DNA of 45,176 nt from Bradyrhizobium macuxiense (GCF_001542415.1 NZ_LNCU01000036.1:101205-146380), one strand, 5' to 3'; positions 34,537 to 42,481 are shown, counted from the first letter of the stretch. Notes: generated from the sequence alone by a model not told the origin. Program-made: numbers and translations.

Positions 34537-35376
34537 ATGTCCGAGATGAAAGCAAAGCTCCGTCCGTTCAAGGATTATCCGGCGAAGCACTTCCGCTGGT
34601 CGGCCGATGCAAGCGGCCGCGTCGCGACCATCACGCTGAACCGGCCGGACAAGAAGAACCCGCTGACCTTCGAGTCCTACGAGGAGCTGCGCGATCTCTT
34701 CACCAATCTCAGGTCAGCATCGGATGTGCGCTCGATCGTGCTGACCGGCGCGGACGGCAATTTCTGCTCCGGCGGCGACGTGTTCGAGATCATCGAGCCG
34801 CTGACGCGGATGGCGATGCCGGATCTGCTCGCCTTCACGCGGATGACCGGCGAGGTGGTGCGCGCGATGCGCAAATGTCCCCAGATCATCGTCGCCGCGA
34901 TCGACGGCATCTGCGCCGGAGCCGGCGCGATGCTCGCGCTCGCCTCCGATCTCAGGCTGGCGACGCCGCAGGCCAAGACCGCGTTCCTGTTCACCCGCGT
35001 CGGCCTTGCCGGCGCCGACATGGGCGCCTGCGGATTGCTGCCGCGGGTGATCGGGCAGGGCCGCGCCGCCGATCTGCTCTACACCGGACGCGCGATGAGC
35101 GCCGACGAAGGCCTCGCCTGGGGCTTCCACAATCGTCTCGTGCCCGCGGCCGAGCTCTCAGTCGCCGCGCACGAGCTGGCGCGTTCGCTTGCGGACGGGC
35201 CGTGGTTCGCGCATGGGGTCACGAAAACCATGTTCAACCAGGAATGGGCGATGGGCGTCGACGAGATGATCGAGTCGGAAGCGCAGGCGCAGGCGATCTG
35301 CATGGTCACGGGCGACTTCCGCCGCGCCTTCGACGCCTTCGCCGCCAAGCAGAAACCGGCCTTCGAGGGCAACTGA
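34537..35376 (+). CDS. Crotonase-family enzyme with non-canonical active site
   Basis: A 279-residue enoyl-CoA hydratase-like protein. The oxyanion-hole segments are intact: FCSGGDVFE (77-84) and [17 protein letters not shown] (126-142). Both catalytic glutamates of classical hydratases are missing: the first is Met132 (GAGAML in place of GGxELA) and the second falls at Arg154 (FTRVGLAG in place of QPEIxLG). Asp161 in [12 protein letters not shown] may replace them. This subfamily is associated with aryl-CoA degradation and may open or hydrate a ring rather than perform plain beta-oxidation hydration (inference). It starts 11 bp after the SDR stop, in the same unit. Confidence 0.85.
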   Translation: MSEMKAKLRPFKDYPAKHFRWSADASGRVATITLNRPDKKNPLTFESYEELRDLFTNLRSASDVRSIVLTGADGNFCSGGDVFEIIEPLTRMAMPDLLAFTRMTGEVVRAMRKCPQIIVAAIDGICAGAGAMLALASDLRLATPQAKTAFLFTRVGLAGADMGACGLLPRVIGQGRAADLLYTGRAMSADEGLAWGFHNRLVPAAELSVAAHELARSLADGPWFAHGVTKTMFNQEWAMGVDEMIESEAQAQAICMVTGDFRRAFDAFAAKQKPAFEGN

Positions 35377-35377
35377 G

Positions 35378-35773
35378 ATGAGCGAGATCCTGCAACCGGA
35401 CGGATGGGCCAAGCCGATCGGCTACGCCAACGGCGTGGCTGCGCGCGGCAAGCAAATATTCATCGCCGGCCAGATCGGCTGGAACGGGCAATGCGTGTTC
35501 GAGAGCGACGATCTGGTCGCGCAGATCGGCCAGACCCTGCGCAACATCGTCGCGGTCGCCGCCGCCGGCGGGGCCGGACCTGAGCACATCGTGTCGATGA
35601 CCTGGTTCCTGCTCGACCGCAAGGAATATTCAGCGCGGCTGAAGGAGATCGGTGTTGTCTATCGCGACGCCATGGGACGGCGCTTTCCGGCGATGACGGC
35701 GATCCAGGTCGCCGGCCTGATCGAGGACCGCGCCAAGGTGGAAATCCAGGCGATCGCGGTGGTGCCGGATTGA
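35378..35773 (+). CDS. RidA/YjgF-family protein lacking the catalytic Arg
   Basis: A 131-residue small soluble protein of the RidA (enamine/imine deaminase) family, usually trimeric. The fold markers are present: IFIAGQIGWN, VAQIGQTLRNIVAVAAAGGA, IVSMTWFLLDRKEY and VEIQAIAVVPD. The Arg that binds the substrate carboxylate in E. coli RidA (FPARSCVEVARL) is Met106 here (FPAMTAIQVAGL). That change is expected if the substrate has a CoA ester instead of a free carboxylate. The ATG comes 1 bp after the crotonase stop. In this cluster it may hydrolyse the enamine product of the aminobenzoyl-CoA enzyme and release ammonia (inference). Confidence 0.87.
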   Translation: MSEILQPDGWAKPIGYANGVAARGKQIFIAGQIGWNGQCVFESDDLVAQIGQTLRNIVAVAAAGGAGPEHIVSMTWFLLDRKEYSARLKEIGVVYRDAMGRRFPAMTAIQVAGLIEDRAKVEIQAIAVVPD

Positions 35774-35797
35774 TGATGACGCGCCTTGCCGACAGAC

Positions 35798-35929
35798 CCG
35801 TCATCCTGAGGTGCGAGCGGAGCGAGCCTCGAAGGATGCACGGCCCGGCTGGTGGTCGTCGACCCTTCGAGACGCGCATTCCGCGCTCCTCCAGCGACAA
35901 AGGCTACGCCTTTGCGCGGGGGTGACGGG
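35798..35929. repeat. Dispersed intergenic repeat (CGTCATCCTGAGG type)
   Basis: A block running from CCGTCATCCTGAGGTGCGAG to the imperfect complement GGGGGTGACGGG, with an internal CTCGAAGGATG/CCCTTCGAGACG pair. It is of the type found repeatedly in alphaproteobacterial genomes. It lies in the 312-bp gap between the RidA gene and the FAD monooxygenase; I see no gene in that gap. Confidence 0.7.
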
Positions 35930-36085
35930 GTGTATGGGTGGATGCCGCGACAATGTTAATCCTAAGCCCGAATAGCGCCGTCGGGCCGCAGGTTAAGACG
36001 ACAAAGCCGCTTGCGGCTGGATCACGGGCCGTGCGACCCTGAGGGCAAATGTAGAACGTCCTGTGTTCGAGTGGAGTAAGGGACG

Positions 36086-37327
36086 ATGAAGGCGATAATC
36101 GTCGGAGGCGGAATCGGAGGCCTCACCACGGCGCTGATGCTGCGCTCGCGCGGTATTCAGTGCGAGCTCTACGAGCAGTCCGAGACCATCCGCGAGCTCG
36201 GCGTCGGCATCAACACGCTGCCGCATGCGATCCGCGAGCTGGCCGGGCTCGGCCTGCTTGATAGACTCGACGACGTTGCGATCCGCACCTACGAGCTGTT
36301 CTATCTGACGCGGCACGGCCAGCAGGTCTGGCACGAGAAGCGCGGGCTCGATGCCGGCCATGACGTGCCGCAATTCTCCATCCATCGCGGCCGGCTGCAG
36401 GGCGTGATCCATCAGGCCGTGATCGAGCGCCTCGGCGCGGATGCGATCCGCACCGGTTGCCGGCTCGGCTCGTTTACGCAGGATGAAGGTGGCGTCTCGG
36501 CCTATTTCTTCGATCGTGCTGGCAGCCATGTCCACACCGCGCGGGGCGACATCCTGATCGGCGCCGACGGCATTCACTCTAAGGTGCGGCAGACGCTGTT
36601 TCCAAACGAAGGCGGGCCATGCTGGAACGGATTGATGCTGTGGCGCGGCGCCACCGATTGGCCGGCATTCCTGACCGGACGATCGATGATCATCGCCGGC
36701 GGGTTGAACGCGAAGGCGGTGATCTATCCGATCGCGCCGGGATCGAGCCCGGCGAGCCGGCTCACCAACTGGGCCGTGCTGGTGCGGATTGGTGACGGCT
36801 CCTCGCCGCCGCCGCGCCGCGAAGGCTGGTCGAATCTCGGCCGGCGCGACGAGATGATGCCCTATGTCACGAGCTTCACGATCCCGCAGGTCGATTTCGC
36901 CGGCTTGATCAATGCGACCCCCGAGTTCTGGGAGTATCCGTGCTGTGACCGCGATCCGTTGTCCTATTGGTCGAGCGGCCGCGTCACGCTGCTCGGCGAC
37001 GCCGCGCATCCGATGTATCCGGTCGGCTCGAATGGCGCCTCGCAGGCCATCCTCGATGCGCGGTGCCTCGCGGACATGCTGGCGCGGTCGGAGCATCCGC
37101 GCCAGGCGCTGGTTGCCTATGAGCGGCAGCGCCTGCCGATGACCGCCGATATCGTGGCCTCCAACCGCCGCGGCGGGCCGGAAGGCGTGATCGACGCCGT
37201 CGAGCAGCTCGCGCCGCAAGGCTTCACCGACGTCGACACCATCCTCAACTACGAGGCACGCGAGGCGATTGTGCGCGGCTATGCCGCGAAGGCCGGCTTT
37301 GCCGCGCGCGTAGTCGCGCGGGGGTAG
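36086..37327 (+). CDS. FAD-dependent aromatic monooxygenase
   Basis: A 413-residue group A flavin hydroxylase (PF01494 type). FAD loop KAIIVGGGIGGLTTALML at the N-terminus, DG motif LIGADGIHSKVRQTLF near 150-166, GD motif LLGDAAHPMYPVGSNGASQA near 305-324. It resembles salicylate- or 3-hydroxybenzoate-hydroxylase-like enzymes but the ring substrate cannot be told. GGAGTAAGGGA precedes the ATG. It is separated from the RidA gene by a repeat-containing 312-bp gap, so it may have its own promoter. It lies between the ring-attack operon and the cupin gene. It could act on a free aromatic acid or a side product of aminobenzoate catabolism. Confidence 0.88.
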   Translation: MKAIIVGGGIGGLTTALMLRSRGIQCELYEQSETIRELGVGINTLPHAIRELAGLGLLDRLDDVAIRTYELFYLTRHGQQVWHEKRGLDAGHDVPQFSIHRGRLQGVIHQAVIERLGADAIRTGCRLGSFTQDEGGVSAYFFDRAGSHVHTARGDILIGADGIHSKVRQTLFPNEGGPCWNGLMLWRGATDWPAFLTGRSMIIAGGLNAKAVIYPIAPGSSPASRLTNWAVLVRIGDGSSPPPRREGWSNLGRRDEMMPYVTSFTIPQVDFAGLINATPEFWEYPCCDRDPLSYWSSGRVTLLGDAAHPMYPVGSNGASQAILDARCLADMLARSEHPRQALVAYERQRLPMTADIVASNRRGGPEGVIDAVEQLAPQGFTDVDTILNYEAREAIVRGYAAKAGFAARVVARG

Positions 37328-37364
37328 GTCGCGGTAGGAGACGGGGCGTCGGCCCTCTCCACAT

Positions 37365-37448
37365 CGTCATTGCGAGGAGCGAAGCGACGAAGCAATCCAT
37401 CTTCCCGCCCGCGGCGCTATGGATTGCTTCGCTTCGCTCGCAATGACG
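37365..37448. repeat. Dispersed palindromic repeat (copy 2)
   Basis: Same arms as the element at 13969-14056 (CGTCATTGCGAGGAGCGAAG...CTTCGCTCGCAATGACG) with a different centre. It lies between convergent genes and can form a long hairpin. Confidence 0.85.
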
Positions 37449-37456
37449 GGCGTATG

Positions 37457-37909
37457 TTACGCCGGAGGCGGCGGCAGGAAGTGGATGTTGTGTTCGGCGG
37501 CGAGCTTCACCACGTCGTCCGGGTTCTGCTCCTTCATGTTGTGGATCGCCCAGAACAGGTCGTACAGCCTGCGGGTCGGCGACACCCAGAACAGCGTCTT
37601 CGCCGGCTGCTGCGACTTGTTGAAGATGCCGTGCGGCTTGCCCATCGGCAGGCGCACAAGATCGCCGGGGGTGGCGGATTCGTCGGCGCCGTCGAGCATG
37701 AAATCGAGCTTGCCCTCGAGGAGGTAGAGGTACTCGTCCTGGTCGGGATGGATATGCGGAGGAACGAAGGTGCCGGGCGGAAAGGTCGCGTGCCAGGAGA
37801 ACGAATGCTCGGTGCGGGTCTTCGGCACATAGGTCTGACCGAGGATGCTCCAGGAGATGCCCTGGAGGCCTTCATTGGCGCGGGTGATGCCGGCGATCTC
37901 GTCTTTCAT
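37457..37909 (-). CDS. Cupin-domain protein
   Basis: A 150-residue cytoplasmic single-domain cupin. Motif 1: PPGTFVPPHIHPDQDEYLYL followed by LEG, with the His-x-His and Glu metal ligands. Motif 2: GDLVRLPMGKPHGIFN with the fourth His. This points to a metal-binding cupin (dioxygenase, isomerase or sensor type). It ends in a Pro-rich tail (FLPPPPA). The start is 21 bp after the binding-protein gene stop, so the two are probably co-transcribed. Role in the cluster is unknown; ring cleavage or a binding role are options. Confidence 0.85.
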   Translation of the reverse strand: MKDEIAGITRANEGLQGISWSILGQTYVPKTRTEHSFSWHATFPPGTFVPPHIHPDQDEYLYLLEGKLDFMLDGADESATPGDLVRLPMGKPHGIFNKSQQPAKTLFWVSPTRRLYDLFWAIHNMKEQNPDDVVKLAAEHNIHFLPPPPA

Positions 37910-37930
37910 GGCTCTACTTCCTCCTGTCGA

Positions 37931-39109
37931 TTACTTGGCCGCGCAGTCCTTGGCGTAGCGGTCGCCGTAGTTCGAGAACACCTTTTCGACGATCTCGGTC
38001 TGGAACTTGCCGTCCGGCCGCTTCGCCACCTTGGTGAGGTAGAAATCCTGGATCGGATAGCCATTGTTGTTGAATTTGAAGTTACCGCGCAGCGAGGCGA
38101 AGTCAGCCTTCTTCAGCGCAGCCGCGATCGCGTCCTTGTTGGAGAGATCGCCCTTCACCGCCTTCACCGCGCTGTCGATCAGCATCGCCGCGTCATAGGC
38201 CTGCATCGCATAGGTGCCGGGCACGCCGTTGTAAGCGGCCTCATAGGCGGCGACGAACTTCTTGCTCTGGGGATTGTCGAGATCTGGCGCCCAGTTCGCG
38301 CCGCCGAACATGCCGACCGCGGCGTCTTGCTGTGCGGGCAGAGTAGACTCGTCGACCGTGAAGGCGGACAGCACGGGCACGGTGGTGCCGGCCTGCTTGT
38401 ACTGCTTCACCAGGTTTACGCCCATGCCGCCCGGCATGAAGGTGAACAGCGCGTCCGGCTTCAACGAGGCGATCTTGGAAAGCTCGGGCTGGAAATCCAG
38501 TGTGTTCAGCGGCGTGTAGGATTCCTCGACGATCTCGCCCTTGTAGTCGAGCTTGAACCCGGCGACCGAGTCGCGGCCGGCCTGATAGTTCGGCACCAGC
38601 AGATAGACGCGCTTGTAGCCGCGGTCCTGCGCGACCTTGCCGAGGACCTCGTGCACCTGGTCGTTCTGGTACGACGTCACATAGAAGAACGGATTGCACT
38701 CCTTGCCTGCGTAGCTCGACGGCCCCGCATTCGGGCTGATCAGGAAGGTTTTGCTCTCGGTCACCGGGCGGTGGATCGCCAGCAGGATGTTGGAGAAGAT
38801 CGGGCCGACCACGAAGTCGACCTTGTCGCGCTCGAGCAGCCCGCGCACCTTGGTCACCGCGGCATCCGGCTTGAGTTCGTCGTCGGCGTTGATGATCTCG
38901 ACGTCGCGGCCAGCCATCTTGCCGCCGAGGTCCTTGATCGCGAGCGCAAAGCCGTCACGTACCTGCTGGCCGAGCGCCGCCGCCGGGCCCGAGGTGGTCA
39001 CCAGCACGCCGATCTTGATCTTGCCCTGGCTGCTGTCCTGTGCGATCGCCGGAGTGATCGCGAGGCCCAGTATCGCCGCCAGTCCCGCCAAACGCGTCAG
39101 CTGTTTCAT
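37931..39109 (-). CDS. ABC periplasmic binding protein, branched-chain amino acid/aromatic type
   Basis: A 392-residue receptor of the Peripla_BP_6 (LivJ-like) family. Signal peptide: KQLTRLAGLAAILGLAITPA ending IAQ. The mature start KIKIGVLVTTSGPAAALGQQ is characteristic; further markers are DVEIINADDELKPDAAVTKV, VDFVVGPIFSNILLAI and a conserved Cys in GKECNPFFYV. Proteins of this family near aromatic catabolism genes often bind aromatic acids. ATG at 39109 has GGGGGAGAG before it; the open frame further up is not homologous. No permease or ATPase is in the window. It is divergent from marR, and both putative MarR sites lie in between, so its expression is likely controlled by that protein. 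Confidence 0.9.
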   Translation of the reverse strand: MKQLTRLAGLAAILGLAITPAIAQDSSQGKIKIGVLVTTSGPAAALGQQVRDGFALAIKDLGGKMAGRDVEIINADDELKPDAAVTKVRGLLERDKVDFVVGPIFSNILLAIHRPVTESKTFLISPNAGPSSYAGKECNPFFYVTSYQNDQVHEVLGKVAQDRGYKRVYLLVPNYQAGRDSVAGFKLDYKGEIVEESYTPLNTLDFQPELSKIASLKPDALFTFMPGGMGVNLVKQYKQAGTTVPVLSAFTVDESTLPAQQDAAVGMFGGANWAPDLDNPQSKKFVAAYEAAYNGVPGTYAMQAYDAAMLIDSAVKAVKGDLSNKDAIAAALKKADFASLRGNFKFNNNGYPIQDFYLTKVAKRPDGKFQTEIVEKVFSNYGDRYAKDCAAK

Positions 39110-39230
39110 GTCTCTCCCCCTGGCATTGCCTTGTTGCTTTGGCCTCAGCTTATTCTGACGAGCGCGACCGCTGCAAGCGATGCGGCATGGCGTCCGGACG
39201 ATGTCGGCGCGGCATGCAAGCGGCGCGCCA

Positions 39231-39252
39231 ATTGCTTGAAGCCTAAAGAAAT
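39231..39252. promoter_or_regulatory. MarR-type operator, marR/binding-protein region, copy 1
   Basis: ATTGCTTGAAGCCTAAAGAA begins this 22-bp site; it aligns with the sites at 39312, 31355 and 40724, keeping the TT-x-AAG core and AAA on the right. It is the least symmetric of the four. Confidence 0.5.
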
Positions 39253-39311
39253 TGCAGGGTTGAGCTGCCGAAACCGCGTCGATTCGCAATTGTCCTTGCG
39301 GCGCGCCGCGA

Positions 39312-39333
39312 ATTGCTTGAAGCTCAAAACAAT
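39312..39333. promoter_or_regulatory. MarR-type operator, marR/binding-protein region, copy 2
   Basis: ATTGCTTGAAGCTCAAAACA plus AT, an imperfect palindrome (ATTG...CAAT; TTGA-agc-TCAA in the centre), 40 bp before the marR start. It matches the site at 31355-31376 in 15 of 22 positions and lies 81 bp from copy 1. Confidence 0.65.
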
Positions 39334-39372
39334 CCATCCGACCGCAGCCCGCCGCGGAGGCATGATGGCCGC

Positions 39373-39867
39373 ATGAACCTCGATTCCGAAACCAAAGCCG
39401 TTGAATTGCCCGACGATCACGGCACCGAGCTGCGGCTCTGGCTCCGCCTGCTGACCTGCACCACGCTGATCGAAGGCGAGGTACGCAGCCGGCTGCGCGA
39501 GCGGTTTGATGTGACGCTGCCGCGCTTCGACCTGATGGCCCAGCTCGACAAGGTGCAGGACGGCATGACGCTGTCGGACCTGTCGAAGCGGATGATGGTC
39601 TCCAACGGCAACGTTACCGGCCTGGTCGAACGTCTGGTCGAGTCGGGCCATCTCGATCGCCGTACCTCGGAGACCGACCGCCGCGTCCAGTTCATCCGGT
39701 TGACGAAACTCGGCCGCGCGGAATTCCGCAAGATGGCCGGCGAGCACGAGAAATGGATCGCCGATATCTTTGGCGACCTGTCGCCAAAGGACATGCGCGA
39801 GCTGATGCGGTTGCTCGCCAAGGCGAAGGGCTCGGCGCAACGCGCCGCCAAGGCGAGGACGCCGTAG
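39373..39867 (+). CDS. MarR-family regulator, probable repressor of the aminobenzoate cluster
   Basis: A 164-residue winged-helix protein. After an acidic N-terminus, residues about 40-60 (RERFDVTLPRFDLMAQLDKV) lead into the HTH: MTLSDLSKRMMVSNGNVTGL with VERLVESGHLDRR and the wing SETDRRVQFIRLTKLG, a standard MarR pattern. The C-terminal helices form the dimer interface. Start at ATG 39373 (GGAGG 12 nt upstream); an upstream extension is possible to 39313 but would cover the operator. It is followed by the hydrolase gene after 2 bp. MarR proteins of CoA-dependent aromatic pathways are typically released by the aryl-CoA; aminobenzoyl-CoA would fit (inference). Confidence 0.9.
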   Translation: MNLDSETKAVELPDDHGTELRLWLRLLTCTTLIEGEVRSRLRERFDVTLPRFDLMAQLDKVQDGMTLSDLSKRMMVSNGNVTGLVERLVESGHLDRRTSETDRRVQFIRLTKLGRAEFRKMAGEHEKWIADIFGDLSPKDMRELMRLLAKAKGSAQRAAKARTP

Positions 39868-39869
39868 CC

Positions 39870-40685
39870 GTGGCCGAGATCGATTACGAGGTCGAGTACA
39901 ACAATCGCGCGCGGGTGCCGGAGAATCCGGCACTGATGGCCGGCTGGGCGCGGGACTCCGCCGCCTATCGCGAGCAGCATCCGCCGCGGCGGCTGGCCTA
40001 TGGTCCCGGCAGCCGCAACATCATCGACCTGTTCGAGGCAGGCCGCGACGGTCCGCTCGTCGTCTTCATCCATGGCGGCTATTGGCAGGCGCTCGACGGC
40101 TCGTCGTCGAGCCACTGCGCGCGGGGACTGAATGCGCACGGCATCAGCGTTGCGGTGCCGACTTATGATCTCTGTCCCAACGTCACGGTCGGCGACATCA
40201 TCGGCGAAATGCGTGCGGCGTCGCGCGAGCTGGCAAAGCTCGGCCGTCCGCTCGTGGTCAGCGGACATTCGGCAGGCGGCCACCTTGCCGCGTGCATGCT
40301 GGCGACCGATTGGCCGGCCTACGATGCGGCGCTGCCGACAAATCTGGTCAAGGCTGCTTACGCGATCTCGGGCCTGTTCGAGCTCGAACCGCTGGTCGGC
40401 ACCTCCGTCAACAAGGCGCTCGGCCTTGACCGCGCCGCAGCAAAGGCTGCGAGTCCGCTGCTCTGGACGCCGCCCGAGGGAAAGACGCTCGACGCCGTGG
40501 TCGGAGGCAATGAGAGCGCAGAGTATCACCGGCAGAGCCGGACCATCGCCGACGTCTGGGGCAAGGCCGGCGTTGCAACGCGTTTCGGCGTTGTACCCGA
40601 TGCCAACCATTTCACCGCGATCGCGCCGCTCGCCGACCCCGACTCTGCAATGGTGCTGCGGCTGAAGGAGCTCACACAGATCTAG
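39870..40685 (+). CDS. Alpha/beta hydrolase, arylformamidase-like
   Basis: A 271-residue serine hydrolase. The oxyanion motif VVFIHGGYWQ (63-73) is the signature of the kynurenine-formamidase (arylformamidase) branch; the nucleophile elbow is SGHSAGGHLA with Ser134; the catalytic His is in PDANHFTAI. It starts with a GTG at 39870, 2 bp after the marR stop; the conserved N-terminus (EYNNRARVPE) supports this start. Arylformamidases remove formyl groups from N-formylkynurenine and N-formylanthranilate. Since the next gene encodes an aryl-CoA ligase, release of anthranilate from an N-formyl precursor is an attractive role, but not proven. Confidence 0.82.
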   Translation: MAEIDYEVEYNNRARVPENPALMAGWARDSAAYREQHPPRRLAYGPGSRNIIDLFEAGRDGPLVVFIHGGYWQALDGSSSSHCARGLNAHGISVAVPTYDLCPNVTVGDIIGEMRAASRELAKLGRPLVVSGHSAGGHLAACMLATDWPAYDAALPTNLVKAAYAISGLFELEPLVGTSVNKALGLDRAAAKAASPLLWTPPEGKTLDAVVGGNESAEYHRQSRTIADVWGKAGVATRFGVVPDANHFTAIAPLADPDSAMVLRLKELTQI

Positions 40686-40723
40686 GGGCCAAGAGGATTT
40701 TCCGATTTCCACCCTTGCGCCGA

Positions 40724-40745
40724 ATTATTTTAAGTATAAAATAAC
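40724..40745. promoter_or_regulatory. MarR-type operator before the aryl-CoA ligase gene
   Basis: TTATTTTAAGTATAAAATAA (40725-40744) is identical to the palindrome at 31356-31375, a 20-bp identity in otherwise GC-rich DNA 9.4 kb away. The upstream flank CCACCCTTG is also shared, with a spacing difference of 3 bp. It lies 90 bp before the ligase start. Confidence 0.8.
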
Positions 40746-40834
40746 TGGCGACGGGAACGCTGCCGGGCGTCCTCGTTATCGGTCTTCTCGATGTTGGTCT
40801 TGGCCTTTCTGGGTGGAAAGCGAGGGGCAATCGA

Positions 40835-42478
40835 ATGTCAGGTGATATTGCCGGGCTTGGCCCGTCGGGACACGTTGACGATTTCGCGCGGCGCAACCTG
40901 CCGCCGGTCCACCAATGGCCGAAGCTGCTGCTCGATCGGCCGGAATTCAGCTATCCCGACTATCTCAACGCCGCGGTCGAACTGACCGACCGTATCGTCG
41001 AGCAGGGCATGGGCGATCGTATCGCGCTGATCGGCAACGGCCGCCAGCGCACCTACAAGGAATTGACCGACTGGTCGAACCGCCTGGCGCATGCGCTGGT
41101 GGAGAATTACGGCGTCAAGCCGGGCAATCGCGTGCTGATCCGCTCGGGCAACAATCCGGCACTGGTAGCGGCCTGGCTTGCAGCGACCAAGGCGGGCGCC
41201 GTCGTCGTCAACACCATGCCGATGCTGCGCGCTGGCGAGCTGGCGAAAATCGTCGACAAGGCCGAGATCTCGCTGGCGCTGACCGACAGCCGCATTGCTG
41301 ATGAGCTGGTCGCCTGCGCCAAGACCAGCAAATTCCTGAAGCAGGTCGTCAACTTCGACGGTACGCAGAACCATGACGCCGAGCTTGACCGGATCGCGCT
41401 GAACAAGCCGGTGAAGTTCGACGCGGTGAAGACCGGCCGCGACGACGTCGCGCTGCTCGGCTTCACGTCGGGCACCACAGGCGAGCCGAAGGCGACGATG
41501 CATTTTCATCGCGATCTCCTGATCGTCGCCGACGGCTATGCCAGGGAAGTGCTCAAGGTGACGCCGGACGATGTGTTCGTCGGCTCGCCACCGCTTGCCT
41601 TCACCTTCGGCCTCGGTGGGCTAGCAATCTTTCCGCTGCGCTTCGGTGCCACGGCGACTCTACTGGAGAATGCGGCGCCGAGCGAGATGATCAAGATCAT
41701 CGAGAATTTCAAGGCGACGATCTGCTTCACCGCGCCGACAGCCTATCGCGCCATGATGGCCGCGATGGACAAGGGGGCCGATCTGTCGTCGCTGCGGATC
41801 GCGGTCTCTGCGGGCGAGACGCTGCCGGCGCCGGTGTTCGAGAGCTGGACGAAGAAGACGGGAAAGCCGATCCTCGACGGCATCGGCAGCACGGAGTTGC
41901 TGCACATCTTCATCACCAACCGCATCGGCAGTGCGGTGGGCGGGACCACCGGCAATCCGGTCTCCGGCTATGAGGCGAAGGTCGTCGACGAGAACATGAA
42001 CGAACTGCCGCCGGGGACGGTCGGCAAGCTCGCCGTGCGTGGGCCCACAGGGTGCCGTTATCTGGCCGACAGCAGGCAGACCAGTTATGTCCGCGACGGC
42101 TGGAACATCACCGGCGATGCCTTCGTCAGCGACGCGAACGGCAGGCTGTCGTTCGTCGCGCGCGCCGACGACATGATCATCTCGGCCGGCTACAACATCG
42201 CTGGTCCCGAGGTCGAGGCCGCGCTGCTTGGGCATCCTGATGTCGCGGAATGCGCCGTCATCGGTGCGCCCGACGAGGAACGCGGGCAGATCGTCTCGGC
42301 ATTCGTCGTGCTGAAGCAGGGCGCACACGGCGACGATCTCGAGGTCAAGCTGTTACAGGATCACGTCAAGGCGACGATCGCGCCGTACAAATATCCCCGC
42401 GCGATCTCCTTCGTGGAGGCGCTGCCGAAGACCCAGACCGGCAAGATCCAGCGCTTCAAGCTGCGCGAGGCGAGCTGA
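40835..42478 (+). CDS. Aryl-CoA ligase, probable 2-aminobenzoate-CoA ligase
   Basis: A 547-residue AMP-forming acyl/aryl-CoA synthetase. P-loop LLGFTSGTTGEPKATMHFHR (P-loop core 211-220), the A5 region ILDGIGSTELLHIF, the A7 region DGWNITGDAF, the hinge in VARADDMIISAGYNI and the catalytic Lys537 in PKTQTGKIQRF. The ISAGYNIAGPEVEAAL hinge and the ELLHIF stretch are close to the benzoate/2-aminobenzoate-CoA ligase group. GAGGGG precedes the ATG. It activates the free acid for the monooxygenase/reductase encoded at 31437, with which it shares an identical operator. Anthranilate is favoured over benzoate or salicylate by this pairing. Confidence 0.87.
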   Translation: MSGDIAGLGPSGHVDDFARRNLPPVHQWPKLLLDRPEFSYPDYLNAAVELTDRIVEQGMGDRIALIGNGRQRTYKELTDWSNRLAHALVENYGVKPGNRVLIRSGNNPALVAAWLAATKAGAVVVNTMPMLRAGELAKIVDKAEISLALTDSRIADELVACAKTSKFLKQVVNFDGTQNHDAELDRIALNKPVKFDAVKTGRDDVALLGFTSGTTGEPKATMHFHRDLLIVADGYAREVLKVTPDDVFVGSPPLAFTFGLGGLAIFPLRFGATATLLENAAPSEMIKIIENFKATICFTAPTAYRAMMAAMDKGADLSSLRIAVSAGETLPAPVFESWTKKTGKPILDGIGSTELLHIFITNRIGSAVGGTTGNPVSGYEAKVVDENMNELPPGTVGKLAVRGPTGCRYLADSRQTSYVRDGWNITGDAFVSDANGRLSFVARADDMIISAGYNIAGPEVEAALLGHPDVAECAVIGAPDEERGQIVSAFVVLKQGAHGDDLEVKLLQDHVKATIAPYKYPRAISFVEALPKTQTGKIQRFKLREAS

Positions 42479-42481
42479 GAA

